Below are positions 27,614 to 42,325 of a DNA stretch of 64,000 nucleotides, one piece after another. The DNA comes from Fictibacillus sp. b24 (GTDB taxonomy: Bacteria > Bacillota > Bacilli > Bacillales > Fictibacillaceae), in the NCBI RefSeq assembly GCF_030348825.1, contig NZ_JAUCES010000005.1, positions 310,001 to 374,000 on the forward strand, given 5' to 3'. Below the pieces are notes generated by a model. That model made no database searches and was not told the origin of the DNA. It saw only the letters and a list, made by a program, of their open reading frames with translations. Made by a program: the position numbers and the translations under genes. The stretch's first letter is position 1; the number at the start of each line of letters is the position of its first letter.

Positions 27614-27800
27614 GCAAAAACACCCCTTAATATATCACTCTATCTCTATTATGTATCATCATACCATGTTCATCCCTATCAAATAAAATGAATTTTCACA
27701 CTTGTGCATTTCCTCTTACAACTTAAAGCATTAACGTGTAAGATATAGGGGTATGTTACAATCATAATAATTTTTCACATAAGGTAAGGGGGAAGCGAAA

Positions 27801-29036
27801 TTGAACCATTTGAAAACAGCTGATCAAGAAGTCTACCAATCCATTATGGATGAATTGCACCGCCAGCGTACGAAAATCGAATTGATTGCTTCTGAAAACT
27901 TTGTAAGCCAAGCCGTAATGGAAGCTCAAGGCTCCGTTCTAACGAATAAATACGCTGAAGGCTACCCGTCTAAACGCTATTATGGCGGATGTGAACACGT
28001 GGATGTTGTTGAGAATTTAGCAAGAGACCGCGCGAAGAAAATTTTTGGTGCGGAACATGCTAACGTTCAGCCTCACTCTGGTGCACAAGCGAACATGGCC
28101 GTTTATTTTACGATTTTAGAGCAAGGTGACACTGTACTCGGAATGAACCTTTCTCATGGCGGTCACTTAACACACGGAAGTGCTGTGAACTTCTCAGGAA
28201 TTCAATACAATTTTGTTGAGTATGGTGTAGATGCTGAGAAAAACGTGATCGATTATGAAGATGTTCGTCAAAAAGCCCTTGAACACCGTCCAAAGCTGAT
28301 TGTAGCAGGAGCGAGCGCTTATCCGCGTGCGATCGATTTTGCAAAGTTCCGCGAGATCGCCGATGAAGTTGAAGCTTACCTTATGGTGGATATGGCCCAC
28401 ATCGCAGGACTTGTAGCGGCTGGACTTCACCAAAATCCAGTTCCTTATGCAGATTTTGTAACAACAACTACACACAAAACACTTCGCGGTCCTCGCGGAG
28501 GAATGATTTTATGTAAAGAAGAATTCGCGAAAAAAATTGATAAATCCATCTTCCCGGGCATTCAAGGCGGTCCTTTGATGCACGTAATCGCTGCAAAAGC
28601 GGTATCGTTCGGGGAAGTGTTAACAGATGAGTTCAAAAGCTATGCTGAGCAGATCGTGAAAAACGCAAAACGCCTGGCAGAGTCTTTGAAAAAAGAAGGC
28701 ATCACACTTGTTTCTGACGGCACAGACAATCACTTGATTCTGATCAACGTGAGCGAGCTTGCGCTAACAGGGAAAGTGGCTGAAAAAGCACTAGATGATA
28801 TCGGGATCACCGTGAACAAGAACACGATTCCATTTGATAAAGAAAGCCCGTTTGTAACGAGCGGTATCCGTATCGGAACAGCAGCGGTAACTTCACGCGG
28901 TTTTGTTGAAGAAGACATGGACGAGATCGCTGCAATTATGGCTTCTGTATTGAAGAACATCGAAGACGAAACAACGTTGAAAGATGCAGAGGCACGCGTT
29001 GAAAAGCTAGCAGGAAAATATAAGCTGTACGAATAA
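27801..29036 (+). CDS. glyA: Serine hydroxymethyltransferase
   Basis: 411-aa PLP enzyme converting serine and tetrahydrofolate to glycine and methylene-THF. PLP-lysine motif [15 protein letters not shown]-terminal [28 protein letters not shown] 27801 with AAGGGGGAA (27786-27794). Monocistronic with a bidirectional terminator. A purine-repressor box could not be identified upstream. Confidence 0.97.
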   Translation: MNHLKTADQEVYQSIMDELHRQRTKIELIASENFVSQAVMEAQGSVLTNKYAEGYPSKRYYGGCEHVDVVENLARDRAKKIFGAEHANVQPHSGAQANMAVYFTILEQGDTVLGMNLSHGGHLTHGSAVNFSGIQYNFVEYGVDAEKNVIDYEDVRQKALEHRPKLIVAGASAYPRAIDFAKFREIADEVEAYLMVDMAHIAGLVAAGLHQNPVPYADFVTTTTHKTLRGPRGGMILCKEEFAKKIDKSIFPGIQGGPLMHVIAAKAVSFGEVLTDEFKSYAEQIVKNAKRLAESLKKEGITLVSDGTDNHLILINVSELALTGKVAEKALDDIGITVNKNTIPFDKESPFVTSGIRIGTAAVTSRGFVEEDMDEIAAIMASVLKNIEDETTLKDAEARVEKLAGKYKLYE

Positions 29037-29050
29037 AAAATAGAGATTAA

Positions 29051-29085
29051 AAAACCAGTTTCTAAGCAGAAACTGGTTTTCTTTG
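29051..29085. terminator. Bidirectional terminator glyA / acyltransferase
   Basis: Perfect 13-bp stem AAAACCAGTTTCT (29051-29063) / AGAAACTGGTTTT (29068-29080); the minus-strand gene's stop codon lies at the loop. Confidence 0.9.
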
Positions 29086-30162
29086 TATAACAGGTTCTTT
29101 TACCATATTCTTACGAGCAGGTATTGGAATAATATATTGATGCTTTGGAAGGTATTGAATCAGTTTTACTAGTGCTAGGCTGCCAAATAAAACAGCGAAA
29201 AACATAATAGGCATCATTCTTGTCTGCCATACGCCTGCAGGAAGAATTTGAATAAACATAATAAGAACAAAAGGATGTAACAGATAAATACCCATTGAAA
29301 ACTTACCGATCGCTTGAAGTGAAGTTCTCACAAAGTTTAACTGACTAACATAACTATACAGTCCAATCGTAGCAAAACTTAAGAGCGGGATATTAATCAT
29401 GTTTGTAGCTCTTCTTGATGAAATGGAACCGATTGTCTTGTATTCATAAATTGCCCCTACATATACTCCAATTACGGCAAGTACAAGGAGAATCGTGTTT
29501 TTCTTAGTCCATCTAGAAATGGGTTTCCAATAGTAAGCTAAAAAACCCCCAAATACAAAGTAAAAAATCCAGTGAAATAAAAAGACTTTATCAACCATTA
29601 CAGTTTCAATAATTCCTGACACGAGGGGGATATCCTTCGTGATAAAAAAGTAATAACTTGAGAAAGCAGATAGTCCTAGAGCGATCCACCATGCAATACC
29701 ATTTCTGATAAATTGCAAGACAGGGAAAATCAAATAAAACTGAACAACTATGGCCATAAAGTATAAATGATAAAACGATTGCCCTAATGTGAAATTATAA
29801 AGAAATACTTTAGGATCTGTAGGGAATTTCCCACCAAGAATATACACAGTTACGAGCTGGTAAAATAAACTCCAAATAATAAAAGGTAATATAATCTTAG
29901 TTGTTCTGGATGAGACAAATTTTTTGAAAACAAACCCTTTTTTATTAATCGAATTAAAAAGTAAAAATCCACTTATGACAGCAAATGTAGGTGTACCAAA
30001 ACGTCCTAGTTGATTAAAGAAATAAGTAAACCAATTAAAAACTCCGTCCGCTTGATTATAATACGTTGCAGATACATGAACGAATAAAACACCGATACAT
30101 GCGAACGCTCTTAAAAAGTGAATTTCATTGAAATATTCTTTAGTTGCTACATTTTTATTCAC
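29062..30162 (-). CDS. Acyltransferase 3 family membrane protein
   Basis: 366-aa integral membrane protein with about 10 hydrophobic helices and the family's N-terminal HFLRAFACIGVLFVHVS, whose Arg and His are the conserved pair. Transfers acyl (often acetyl) groups to surface or extracellular sugars, as in OatA or WecH; no extracytoplasmic SGNH domain is fused. GTG 30162 with AGAGGATG upstream. Base composition is more AT-rich than its neighbours. Acceptor unknown. Confidence 0.87.
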   Translation of the reverse strand: MNKNVATKEYFNEIHFLRAFACIGVLFVHVSATYYNQADGVFNWFTYFFNQLGRFGTPTFAVISGFLLFNSINKKGFVFKKFVSSRTTKIILPFIIWSLFYQLVTVYILGGKFPTDPKVFLYNFTLGQSFYHLYFMAIVVQFYLIFPVLQFIRNGIAWWIALGLSAFSSYYFFITKDIPLVSGIIETVMVDKVFLFHWIFYFVFGGFLAYYWKPISRWTKKNTILLVLAVIGVYVGAIYEYKTIGSISSRRATNMINIPLLSFATIGLYSYVSQLNFVRTSLQAIGKFSMGIYLLHPFVLIMFIQILPAGVWQTRMMPIMFFAVLFGSLALVKLIQYLPKHQYIIPIPARKNMVKEPVIQRKPVSA

Positions 30163-30425
30163 TTTTTACATCCTCTCTATAAACAAAAAGTTTTGTACGA
30201 TAAAAATGAACCCTTATAATCTTCGTTAATCATATAAGAAAACAAAGGGTGAAACATCTTGAAATATATGGATTTTCATATAAGGGAATTCAGATTGCTT
30301 CACTATAACAAACTAATATTAAGATAGTATTAAGGTATTGAAAAAACTTTTTTTCAAAAAAAGTGATCCAAATAAAAACTCTCTCCGTTAGCTAAGTGTA
30401 AAAAACAAAAAAGGAGAGATTACCT
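30163..30425. other. Intergenic region, divergent promoters expected
   Basis: AT-rich 263-bp gap between divergent genes. Only a perfect palindrome of 9-bp arms, ACTTTTTTT / AAAAAAAGT (30346-30364), stands out. No recognisable gene. Confidence 0.4.
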
Positions 30426-31787
30426 ATGAAAATGAAAAAAGCACTTTTAGCAGTACCGTTAAGTGTGTCTCTATTAATCCCTACATTCTCGGTGGCTAAT
30501 GCACATGGTCACGAAAGTCACAGCAAAGGCGCGATGTCAGCAGAAGTGACAAACCCGGCAATCGATCTTCGTGCTTCACTTGATACTCTTCTTTCTGAAC
30601 ATGCATTTCTAGCAGTTGTTGCGATGCAAAAAGGAATTGACGGAAAAGAAGACTTTGAAGCAGCAGCCGGACAGTTGAACCAAAATACAGAGGCACTTTC
30701 AGCAGCAGTTGGATCTGTTTACGGTGAAGAAGCTGGAGCACAGTTTAAAGAAATCTGGAGCAGCCATATCGGCTATTTCGTAGACTATGTAACAGCAACA
30801 GCTGAAAATAACGAAGAAGGAAGAAAGCAGGCACTTGCGGAATTGGATAAATACCGTGTGACGCAAGCGGATTTCCTTGATAAAGCAACAGAAGGCAGAT
30901 TAAAAGCGAAAGACCTTGAAGAAGGTTTGAAAGTCCACGTTGACCAACTGGTCTGGGCTTTTGAAAGCTATAGAACAGGGGACTACGACAAAGCGTATGA
31001 CAATATTTCAGAAGCGATGCACCACATGTTCATGACAGGTAAAGGTTTGTCTTGGGCAATCACGGATCAGTTTCCTGATAAGTTCGAAAACAAATCAGTA
31101 GATACTCCTGCAGCTGATCTTCGCGCAGACTTAAACAGCGTATTCTCCGCACACGCAGCATTAGCCGCATTAACGATGCAAAAAGGAATCGATGGCGCGA
31201 AAGACTTTGAAGCCGCAGCAGCAGAACTAAATGAAAACACAGATGACATCACAGCGGCTGTAGAATCAGTGTACGGTGCAGAAGGTGCAGCACAGTTTAA
31301 AGAAATTTGGAGCAGCCACATCGGCTATTTCGTAAATTACGTAACAGCAACAGCTGAAAACAACGAAGAAGGCAAGAAACAAGCGATGGCTGAATTGGAC
31401 AAGTACCGTGCTGAACAAGCTAAGTTCTTAGACACGGCAACAGAAGGACGTCTAAAAGCAGCTGACTTAGAAGAAGGCTTAAAAGTACACGTAGACCAAT
31501 TACTAGCAGCGTTTAACAGCTACACAGGAAAAGATTACCCTGCAGCATACAAGAATATCTCTGAAGCTTATGCTCACATGTTCGGTGTAGGACAAGCGAT
31601 GTCTGGTGCGATCGTTGATCAATTCCCGGATAAGTTTGCTGGCCAAAAGCCATCCGAAATGCCGAAAACAGGTATGGGCGGCATGAGCCAAACTTCAAAT
31701 GATGCAGTTCTTTGGAGCCTGTTCGGATTGATTCTGGCTTCTGCTACAACAGCTATGATTCTCCGCAGAAAAGCAACAAACCATTAA
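30426..31787 (+). CDS. Wall-anchored protein with two His-rich helical repeats
   Basis: 453-aa exported protein. Signal peptide 1-26, then two tandem domains of about 175 aa (47-220 and 231-404, offset 184) nearly identical in sequence (KEIWSSHIGYFV, LEEGLKVHVDQL, DQFPDKF). Each repeat conserves His at four positions (59/243, 114/298, 171/355, 200/384) in predicted helices, suggesting metal binding. The C-terminus has the sortase motif MPKTG (412-416), a hydrophobic helix and RRKATNH. Function unknown; similar proteins are sometimes labelled copper amine oxidase without basis visible here. AGGAGAG ribosome site. Paired with the next gene, a sortase. Confidence 0.85.
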   Translation: MKMKKALLAVPLSVSLLIPTFSVANAHGHESHSKGAMSAEVTNPAIDLRASLDTLLSEHAFLAVVAMQKGIDGKEDFEAAAGQLNQNTEALSAAVGSVYGEEAGAQFKEIWSSHIGYFVDYVTATAENNEEGRKQALAELDKYRVTQADFLDKATEGRLKAKDLEEGLKVHVDQLVWAFESYRTGDYDKAYDNISEAMHHMFMTGKGLSWAITDQFPDKFENKSVDTPAADLRADLNSVFSAHAALAALTMQKGIDGAKDFEAAAAELNENTDDITAAVESVYGAEGAAQFKEIWSSHIGYFVNYVTATAENNEEGKKQAMAELDKYRAEQAKFLDTATEGRLKAADLEEGLKVHVDQLLAAFNSYTGKDYPAAYKNISEAYAHMFGVGQAMSGAIVDQFPDKFAGQKPSEMPKTGMGGMSQTSNDAVLWSLFGLILASATTAMILRRKATNH

Positions 31788-31795
31788 TAAGAGTA

Positions 31796-31830
31796 AAGAG
31801 TGGAGGACGAATGAGTCCTCCATCTTTTCT
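31796..31830 (+). terminator. Terminator-like hairpin between wall protein and sortase
   Basis: TGGAGGAC (31801-31808) / GTCCTCCA (31815-31822), loop GAATGA, then TCTTTTCT. May cause partial read-through, giving more substrate than sortase. Confidence 0.7.
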
Positions 31831-31860
31831 ATCTAATTGAGATGGAAAGGAAGGTTTTTT

Positions 31861-32508
31861 ATGAAAAAAATAGTTGCGGGCATTCTTTTAGCTGGGCTGA
31901 TTGTAAGCGGCTGTTCAAATGCTGATGTGAATGATAAAAATGAGGCTACTAATAAACCTGCCGAATCTGTGAAAAAGCAAGAGCAGCAGGAAGAAGTGGC
32001 ATCTTCTTCTACTAATTTGACACCGCCTAAAGGATTAAAGCTAAAAGCAGATACAGAGGGAATAACACCTTCTGCGATTGAAATTCCAGCATTGAATATT
32101 AACACTGAAATTGAAAAAGTCGGTACGTTGAAAAATGGACAGATGGGTGTTCCTAAAGGAATGGATACCGTAGGCTGGTTTGGTGACGGGGCGAAACCCG
32201 GGTCGCCGGGAAATGCTGTAATCGCAGGGCATGTTGACAGTAAGACAGGTCCAGCTGTGTTTTATAAACTAGAAGACCTTGAAAAAGGCGATGAAGTGAT
32301 CGTTAAAAACAAAGACGGCAAAACACTGACTTTTGAAGTAACAGGAAAAGAAAAATACGACAGAAAAAACGCGCCTGTCGATAAAATATTCGACTATTCG
32401 TATGGAAGCAAGCTGAACTTAATAACCTGTACCGGTACCTTTAATCGTGATGAAGGCACGCATGAAGAGAGATTGGTTGTTTATACAGAGTTGAAAACGG
32501 ATAAGTAA
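31861..32508 (+). CDS. Sortase (class F-like) with lipoprotein anchor
   Basis: 215-aa sortase. Catalytic His124 (AGHVDS), Cys190 (LITCTG) and Arg204 (HEERLVVY) are all present. Instead of the usual N-terminal transmembrane helix it has a lipoprotein signal with lipobox IVSGC, Cys18, followed by a Ser/Glu/Lys linker (20-65). The compact domain without N-terminal extras fits class F. Position 73 bp after an MPKTG protein makes that protein its obvious substrate. ATG 31861 with GGAAAGGAAGG upstream. Confidence 0.9.
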   Translation: MKKIVAGILLAGLIVSGCSNADVNDKNEATNKPAESVKKQEQQEEVASSSTNLTPPKGLKLKADTEGITPSAIEIPALNINTEIEKVGTLKNGQMGVPKGMDTVGWFGDGAKPGSPGNAVIAGHVDSKTGPAVFYKLEDLEKGDEVIVKNKDGKTLTFEVTGKEKYDRKNAPVDKIFDYSYGSKLNLITCTGTFNRDEGTHEERLVVYTELKTDK

Positions 32509-32545
32509 GAGAATGAAAATCATAGAGTATCAAAATTATCCAAAA

Positions 32546-32573
32546 GCATCCATTCGTTTGGGTGTTTTTTTGA
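32546..32573 (+). terminator. Intrinsic terminator after sortase
   Basis: CATCC / GGGTG short stem (32547-32551 / 32560-32564, one wobble) with an 8-nt loop and seven T's. Confidence 0.6.
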
Positions 32574-32589
32574 TGTGCGGTTGAGGGAG

Positions 32590-32695
32590 AACTAAGTGGA
32601 CAGTATTATTGCGGAAGTGGACAGTAAAATCGGAAAAGTGGACAGTAATATAGTCGAAGTGGACAGTAAAATCAGAAAAGTGGACAGTAAACTTC
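32590..32695 (+). repeat. 21-bp phased array, family B (GTGGACAGTA)
   Basis: Core GTGGACAGTA or GTGGACAGTAA starts at 32596, 32617, 32638, 32659 and 32680, exactly 21 bp apart; spacers vary (TTATTGCGGAA, AAATCGGAAAA, ATATAGTCGAA). Sits 23 bp after the sortase terminator. The remaining gap to upp holds only the upp promoter. Confidence 0.8.
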
Positions 32696-32839
32696 ATTTT
32701 GGGCTCAATTCTCCCACGAGGGCAGCAAGCAGATAGAAAGTTTTTTCAGGATTTCACCTCTGAATTCAGGGAATAGTAGTAGAAGAGTTTATATGTAAAA
32801 TTTGGAGTCTAATTTCTGGTCATCAGCCGCTAATTTTCC

Positions 32840-32868
32840 TTGAAGTAGATGTTGTTTTTCTGTACAAT
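32840..32868 (+). promoter_or_regulatory. Sigma-A-type promoter of upp
   Basis: TTGAAG (32840-32845), 17-bp spacer, TACAAT (32863-32868), 55 bp before the upp start. Confidence 0.65.
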
Positions 32869-32923
32869 GCTAGAGATGCTTTTTGAACGACAATAAAAGT
32901 TACATAAGGAGAGGTGCTTAAAC

Positions 32924-33553
32924 ATGAGCAATGTATATGTCCTTGATCATCCGTTAATTCAGCATAAATTAACATACATCCGTGATGAAAGAACGGGTAC
33001 AAAAGAATTCCGCGAGCTTGTTGATGAGGTAGCGGGACTGATGGCTTTTGAAATTACACGTGACCTTCCATTGCAAGAAGTAACTGTAAAAACGCCGGTT
33101 GCTGAAGCGACAATGAAAACAATCGCTGGGAAAAAATTAGGGCTAGTACCGATCCTTCGTGCAGGACTTGGAATGGTAGACGGAATCCTCAAGCTGATTC
33201 CAGCAGCAAAAGTTGGACATGTTGGTCTTTACCGAGATCCTGAAACACTAACACCGATCGAATACTACGTGAAGCTTCCTTCAGATGTGGAAGAGCGTGA
33301 TTTCATCGTGATCGATCCGATGCTTGCTACAGGTGGATCTGCAGCTGCAGCAATCGAGTCGATTAAGAAGCGCGGCGCGAAAAACATTAAGCTTATGTGC
33401 TTAGTAGCAGCTCCAGAAGGTGTTAAAGTGATTCAAGAAGAGCACCCAGACGTTGATATTTTCTTAGCAGCACTTGATGAAAAATTAAACGACCACGGAT
33501 ACATCGTTCCAGGTCTTGGCGACGCTGGAGATCGTTTATTCGGAACAAAATAA
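32924..33553 (+). CDS. upp: Uracil phosphoribosyltransferase
   Basis: 209-aa salvage enzyme making UMP from uracil and PRPP. PRPP-binding loop [16 protein letters not shown] and the uracil-binding C-terminus [20 protein letters not shown]. Full length, with GGAGAGGTG ribosome site. Located between glyA and atp as in B. subtilis. Confidence 0.97.
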   Translation: MSNVYVLDHPLIQHKLTYIRDERTGTKEFRELVDEVAGLMAFEITRDLPLQEVTVKTPVAEATMKTIAGKKLGLVPILRAGLGMVDGILKLIPAAKVGHVGLYRDPETLTPIEYYVKLPSDVEERDFIVIDPMLATGGSAAAAIESIKKRGAKNIKLMCLVAAPEGVKVIQEEHPDVDIFLAALDEKLNDHGYIVPGLGDAGDRLFGTK

Positions 33554-33572
33554 GACGGAAAAATGATGAAAC

Positions 33573-33618
33573 TGACTCGATGGAAGGTGAAAAAACCTCT
33601 GTCGGGTCATTTTTTTAT
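33573..33618 (+). terminator. Intrinsic terminator after upp
   Basis: TGACTCGA (33573-33580) pairs with TCGGGTCA (33602-33609), inner AGGT/ACCT, followed by eight T's. Confidence 0.85.
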
Positions 33619-33669
33619 TTTAAGCGTGCAATAATCTTCCCTGAACATAATGAAATTTTGCTACGAATA

Positions 33670-33795
33670 GATGGCTGCGCGAGAAAAGCCTCGAGGCGCG
33701 CGGAAATAATGTGAATACGCGTGAAACTTCGGCAAAGGTGCGCGTAACTTTGTCGAACACGCGCGCAAACAAAGCAATCCTGCGCGAACGTTTTC
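33670..33795 (+). repeat. 21-bp phased array, family C (GCGCG)
   Basis: GCGCG-type cores followed by A-rich bases at 33677, 33698, 33719, 33740, 33761 and 33782, six units exactly 21 bp apart; third unit reads GCGTG. Spacers differ. 59 bp after the upp terminator. Confidence 0.75.
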
Positions 33796-33841
33796 TAAAA
33801 GATTATTGTTACTTTCAAACCTTATTTTTATGTTCTTCTGT

Positions 33842-34053
33842 GACAGTTGATTGGAGTGCAAGGTGCGTGCCTACCACCTGAGAAACTTCTTGCAAGGCAT
33901 GCGACGAGGAATTCTACATCGATAGAGTTTGCTTGTAGACGCAGGAGCAAGAATACTTCCATAGGCGGGCAGGTGAGACACTTAAAAGTGAAACGTACAA
34001 ATGTGGCTCACCGCCTGCCCCGCGGAAAGCGAGCATCTGGAACGGAAATCAAC
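33842..34053 (-). repeat. Dispersed repeat, copy 4 (inverted, with insertion)
   Basis: Same ends as copy 5 (GTTGATTGGAGTGCAAGGTG ... CGGAAATCAACC), but between GGTGCG (about 33867) and GGCGGGCAGGTGAGAC (about 33964) a roughly 95-bp unrelated segment replaces the short GAGACTCCTGCGG block of other copies. Confidence 0.8.
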
Positions 34054-34062
34054 CACTTCCAA

Positions 34063-34092
34063 TAAAAAAGAAGGCTGACCGTCAGCCTTCTT
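34063..34092 (-). terminator. Terminator of the minus-strand lipoprotein
   Basis: 12-bp perfect stem 34068-34079 / 34081-34092 (GAAGGCTGAC/GTCAGCCTTC); on the minus strand followed by TTTTTTATT. Confidence 0.85.
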
Positions 34093-34105
34093 ACCAATAG
34101 TTGAA

Positions 34106-34531
34106 TTAGTTCATCTCCTCAAACTTCATATCCATCAGCTTGTTGTCGTCATGCATCACGCCGACTTTTACAAGATGTTTCTTATCCTTTTGATACACCG
34201 TAAAATCAAAGTAATCTGTTATGGTGCCATCCGGACTTACGCGTCGTGTATCGTACTGATAATCGCTCACTTTGCTGTTCGGATACTTTTTTCTTGTTTC
34301 AGCTAGGGCCATCTTGCCCCATTTTGCATAATCTTTTTGTGTCACAGATGAATTCATATCGTCTGTAGGGGTCTGGTCATTATATTGAACGTTTAATGGT
34401 TTCGTACGATCGTTCTCAACATTGTTTCTCATATCTGTAGACTCTTCCGTCGGCTTCTTGTCATTGTTCATGCAGCCACTTGCCACAAAAACTGAGATCG
34501 CTGCAAATAAAATAATTACTTTTTGTTTCAT
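34106..34531 (-). CDS. Lipoprotein with DUF3889-like domain
   Basis: 141-aa lipoprotein: signal peptide with lipobox VASGC, Cys20; acidic/Asn-rich linker; C-terminal domain (about 75-140) with YAKWGKMALAETRKKYP and VSDYQYDTRR, the layout of DUF3889 in Bacillus secreted proteins. Function unknown. ATG 34531 is chosen over TTG 34540 because AAGGAGC (34541-34548) is 10 bp away. Confidence 0.75.
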   Translation of the reverse strand: MKQKVIILFAAISVFVASGCMNNDKKPTEESTDMRNNVENDRTKPLNVQYNDQTPTDDMNSSVTQKDYAKWGKMALAETRKKYPNSKVSDYQYDTRRVSPDGTITDYFDFTVYQKDKKHLVKVGVMHDDNKLMDMKFEEMN

Positions 34532-34699
34532 GTCGAACAAGCTCCTTCACATATATTTAATGTAAGTATTTATCAAAAGCAGTTAATTATTCAGGAAAAT
34601 GGTAATAGTAGGAATAAGTAGTAAACAAAGTGAATAATAAACCATTGTAACAAGCCACAAAATTTCCACAATTTATTTAATAAACCGTCCCGGAAGTCG

Positions 34700-34728
34700 T
34701 TGACATAGAAATGTCACTATTGTATTCT
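34700..34728 (+). promoter_or_regulatory. Promoter of the atp operon
   Basis: TTGACA (34700-34705), 17-bp spacer, TATTCT (34723-34728), 96 bp upstream of atpZ. Nothing else of note in the 292-bp gap. Confidence 0.7.
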
Positions 34729-34823
34729 TACAAAGGGAATATGGTAAGGTTTACATTCTTGTTATTTCAAGGTTTTTCAAGAAAAAAATTACCAAGTTTC
34801 CATTAGGAAGGAGTCCATACGAT

Positions 34824-35048
34824 ATGAGCAACGGGAAACGCCCTTATAAAGCGATGGCTTTAATGTCTGGCATTCTTTCTCAGCTTGTTGGATGCATTTT
34901 GGTTGGACTTTTTGGAGGGAAATGGCTGGACGAGAAAGTCGGCAATGAATTTCCAATCTTCCTTATCATCGGGTTGTTTCTAGGTCTTGGAACAGGTGTT
35001 TACGGGATGATCCGCTTAATATCGAAGTTTTCAGGGGACGGGCAATGA
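34824..35048 (+). CDS. atpZ: AtpZ/AtpI-type small membrane protein
   Basis: 74-aa protein with two transmembrane helices (about 12-33 and 45-64) and the F1Fo_ATPase_subunit I-like block GGKWLDEKVGNEFPIFLIIG. In alkaliphilic Bacillus AtpZ and AtpI are reported to affect Mg2+ handling and c-ring assembly. First gene of the atp operon; stop overlaps the atpI start. Confidence 0.85.
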   Translation: MSNGKRPYKAMALMSGILSQLVGCILVGLFGGKWLDEKVGNEFPIFLIIGLFLGLGTGVYGMIRLISKFSGDGQ

Positions 35049-35431
35049 TGAATGAGTACAAATCAGTGTTTTTCAAATACATAAAGTACACATTGTATCT
35101 TCTCTCTCTTTTATTCGTCGGTTATGCTGTCACTCCTTATAAAGCCATCTTTTTAGGACTGGCTCTAGGAACTGTGTTCAGTCTCTATAATCTTTGGAGC
35201 ATGTACTCAAAGATCGAAAGAATGGGACAAGCAGTTATTCAGCAGAAAAGAGTGAAAACACTCGGTTCACTTTCAAGACTCCTCTTTGCAGGGTTAGCGG
35301 TGCTCATCGCGATGAAATACCCGGAACATTTTCATTTATTAAGTGTGGTAGTGGGATTGATGTCAGTCTACATTATCATGTTAATAGATTCACTAACTCA
35401 AAGCTTCAGCACTCAAAAGGAAAAGAGGTGA
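35045..35431 (+). CDS. atpI: ATP synthase subunit I
   Basis: 128-aa membrane protein with four predicted helices and the AtpI-type region LALGTVFSLYNLWSMYSK. Assists assembly of the Fo c-ring. ATG 35045 overlaps the atpZ stop by 4 nt; ATG 35048 is the alternative. Confidence 0.88.
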   Translation: MMNEYKSVFFKYIKYTLYLLSLLFVGYAVTPYKAIFLGLALGTVFSLYNLWSMYSKIERMGQAVIQQKRVKTLGSLSRLLFAGLAVLIAMKYPEHFHLLSVVVGLMSVYIIMLIDSLTQSFSTQKEKR

Positions 35432-35437
35432 ACATAG

Positions 35438-36148
<711 letters not shown>

Positions 36149-36165
36149 TTATCGGGAAAAATCAA

Positions 36166-36183
36166 GCTTCTATATATAGAAGC
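36166..36183 (+). other. Intercistronic hairpin upstream of atpE
   Basis: Perfect palindrome GCTTCTATATATAGAAGC in the atpB-atpE spacer without a T-run; may mark mRNA processing or stability around atpE. Confidence 0.5.
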
Positions 36184-36204
36184 CCATTTTCATAAAAACT
36201 TTAA

Positions 36205-36447
<243 letters not shown>

Positions 36448-36478
36448 TCTAACAACCACTGTTTATTACGATTTCTAT

Positions 36479-36521
36479 AATGGCGAAGCAAGTTTCCGTA
36501 GTGAGACTACCCTTCGCCATT
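36479..36521 (+). other. Intercistronic hairpin downstream of atpE
   Basis: AATGGCGAAG (36479-36488) / CTTCGCCATT (36512-36521), perfect 10-bp stem with an inner GTAGT/ACTAC stem. No T-run. With the hairpin at 36166 it brackets the c-subunit message. Confidence 0.55.
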
Positions 36522-36537
36522 CCTTATGTATGATTGA

Positions 36538-39141
<2,604 letters not shown>

Positions 39142-39161
39142 GATTTTAAATAGACTTTAAA

Positions 39162-39191
39162 GCAGCGGTACGGCGGTTAGCCGTGCCCTGC
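39162..39191 (+). other. Intercistronic hairpin atpA-atpG
   Basis: GCAG-C-GGTACGGC (39162-39174) pairs with GCCGTGCC-CTGC (39180-39191), single bulge, GGTTA loop, no T-run, within an unusually long 118-bp gap. Confidence 0.5.
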
Positions 39192-39259
39192 AACCAGCTT
39201 ACTATGTTTAAAATGAGGTTAACCGATTTTTAAACTACCCATAAAGGTGGTGAAAATGA

Positions 39260-40111
<852 letters not shown>

Positions 40112-40123
40112 ACTTTTATTTAA

Positions 40124-41560
<1,437 letters not shown>

Positions 41561-41576
41561 TGCCTGAAAGGGGTAA

Positions 41577-41990
<414 letters not shown>

Positions 41991-41995
41991 TTTTC

Positions 41996-42039
41996 AAGCC
42001 TTTCAGCTTTCCAGATTTGGAGAGCTGGAGGGCTTTTTT
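41996..42039 (+). terminator. Intrinsic terminator of the atp operon
   Basis: AAGCC...AGCT...CC pairs with GG...AGCT...GGCTT (41996-42012 / 42019-42034) and ends in TTTTTT. Confidence 0.85.
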
Positions 42040-42145
42040 GTTTGTGGTGGTGGGGTTTTGTGAGTTGTGACGCATGAGGTGGAGAGTGAGCAGGATGAGC
42101 AGGCTGTTTACTGTTTGAGGTGGGGGTATAACCATGGCGAAAAAT

Positions 42146-42325
42146 GTCGAGATTAATCGACTCGCCGATATATGGCAAAAACTCGCTGGATTATGATCAA
42201 AACTCGCGGGAATAATCCTGAAACTCGCGGTAATATTGAACAAATATCTTGGATTAATGGGTCAATTACCCCGTTAGGTATATTCAAAGACCAGTTTTGG
42301 TAACCGAAACTGCCCCATTTTTAAC
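42146..42325 (+). repeat. 21-bp phased array, family A (composite element)
   Basis: TGTCGA left end (42145-42150), then cores TCGCCG, TCGCTGG, TCGCGG, TCGCGG at 42162, 42183, 42204 and 42225, exactly 21 bp apart. Downstream come TACCCCGTTAGGTA (small inverted repeat) and hairpin CAGTTTTGGT / ACCGAAACTG. Same order as at 47.8 kb and, inverted, at 19.5 kb. Confidence 0.8.

Noticed and set aside
33847-34065. 72-codon plus-strand open frame
   Set aside because: Lies entirely within dispersed repeat copy 4; similar spurious proteins arise from other copies.
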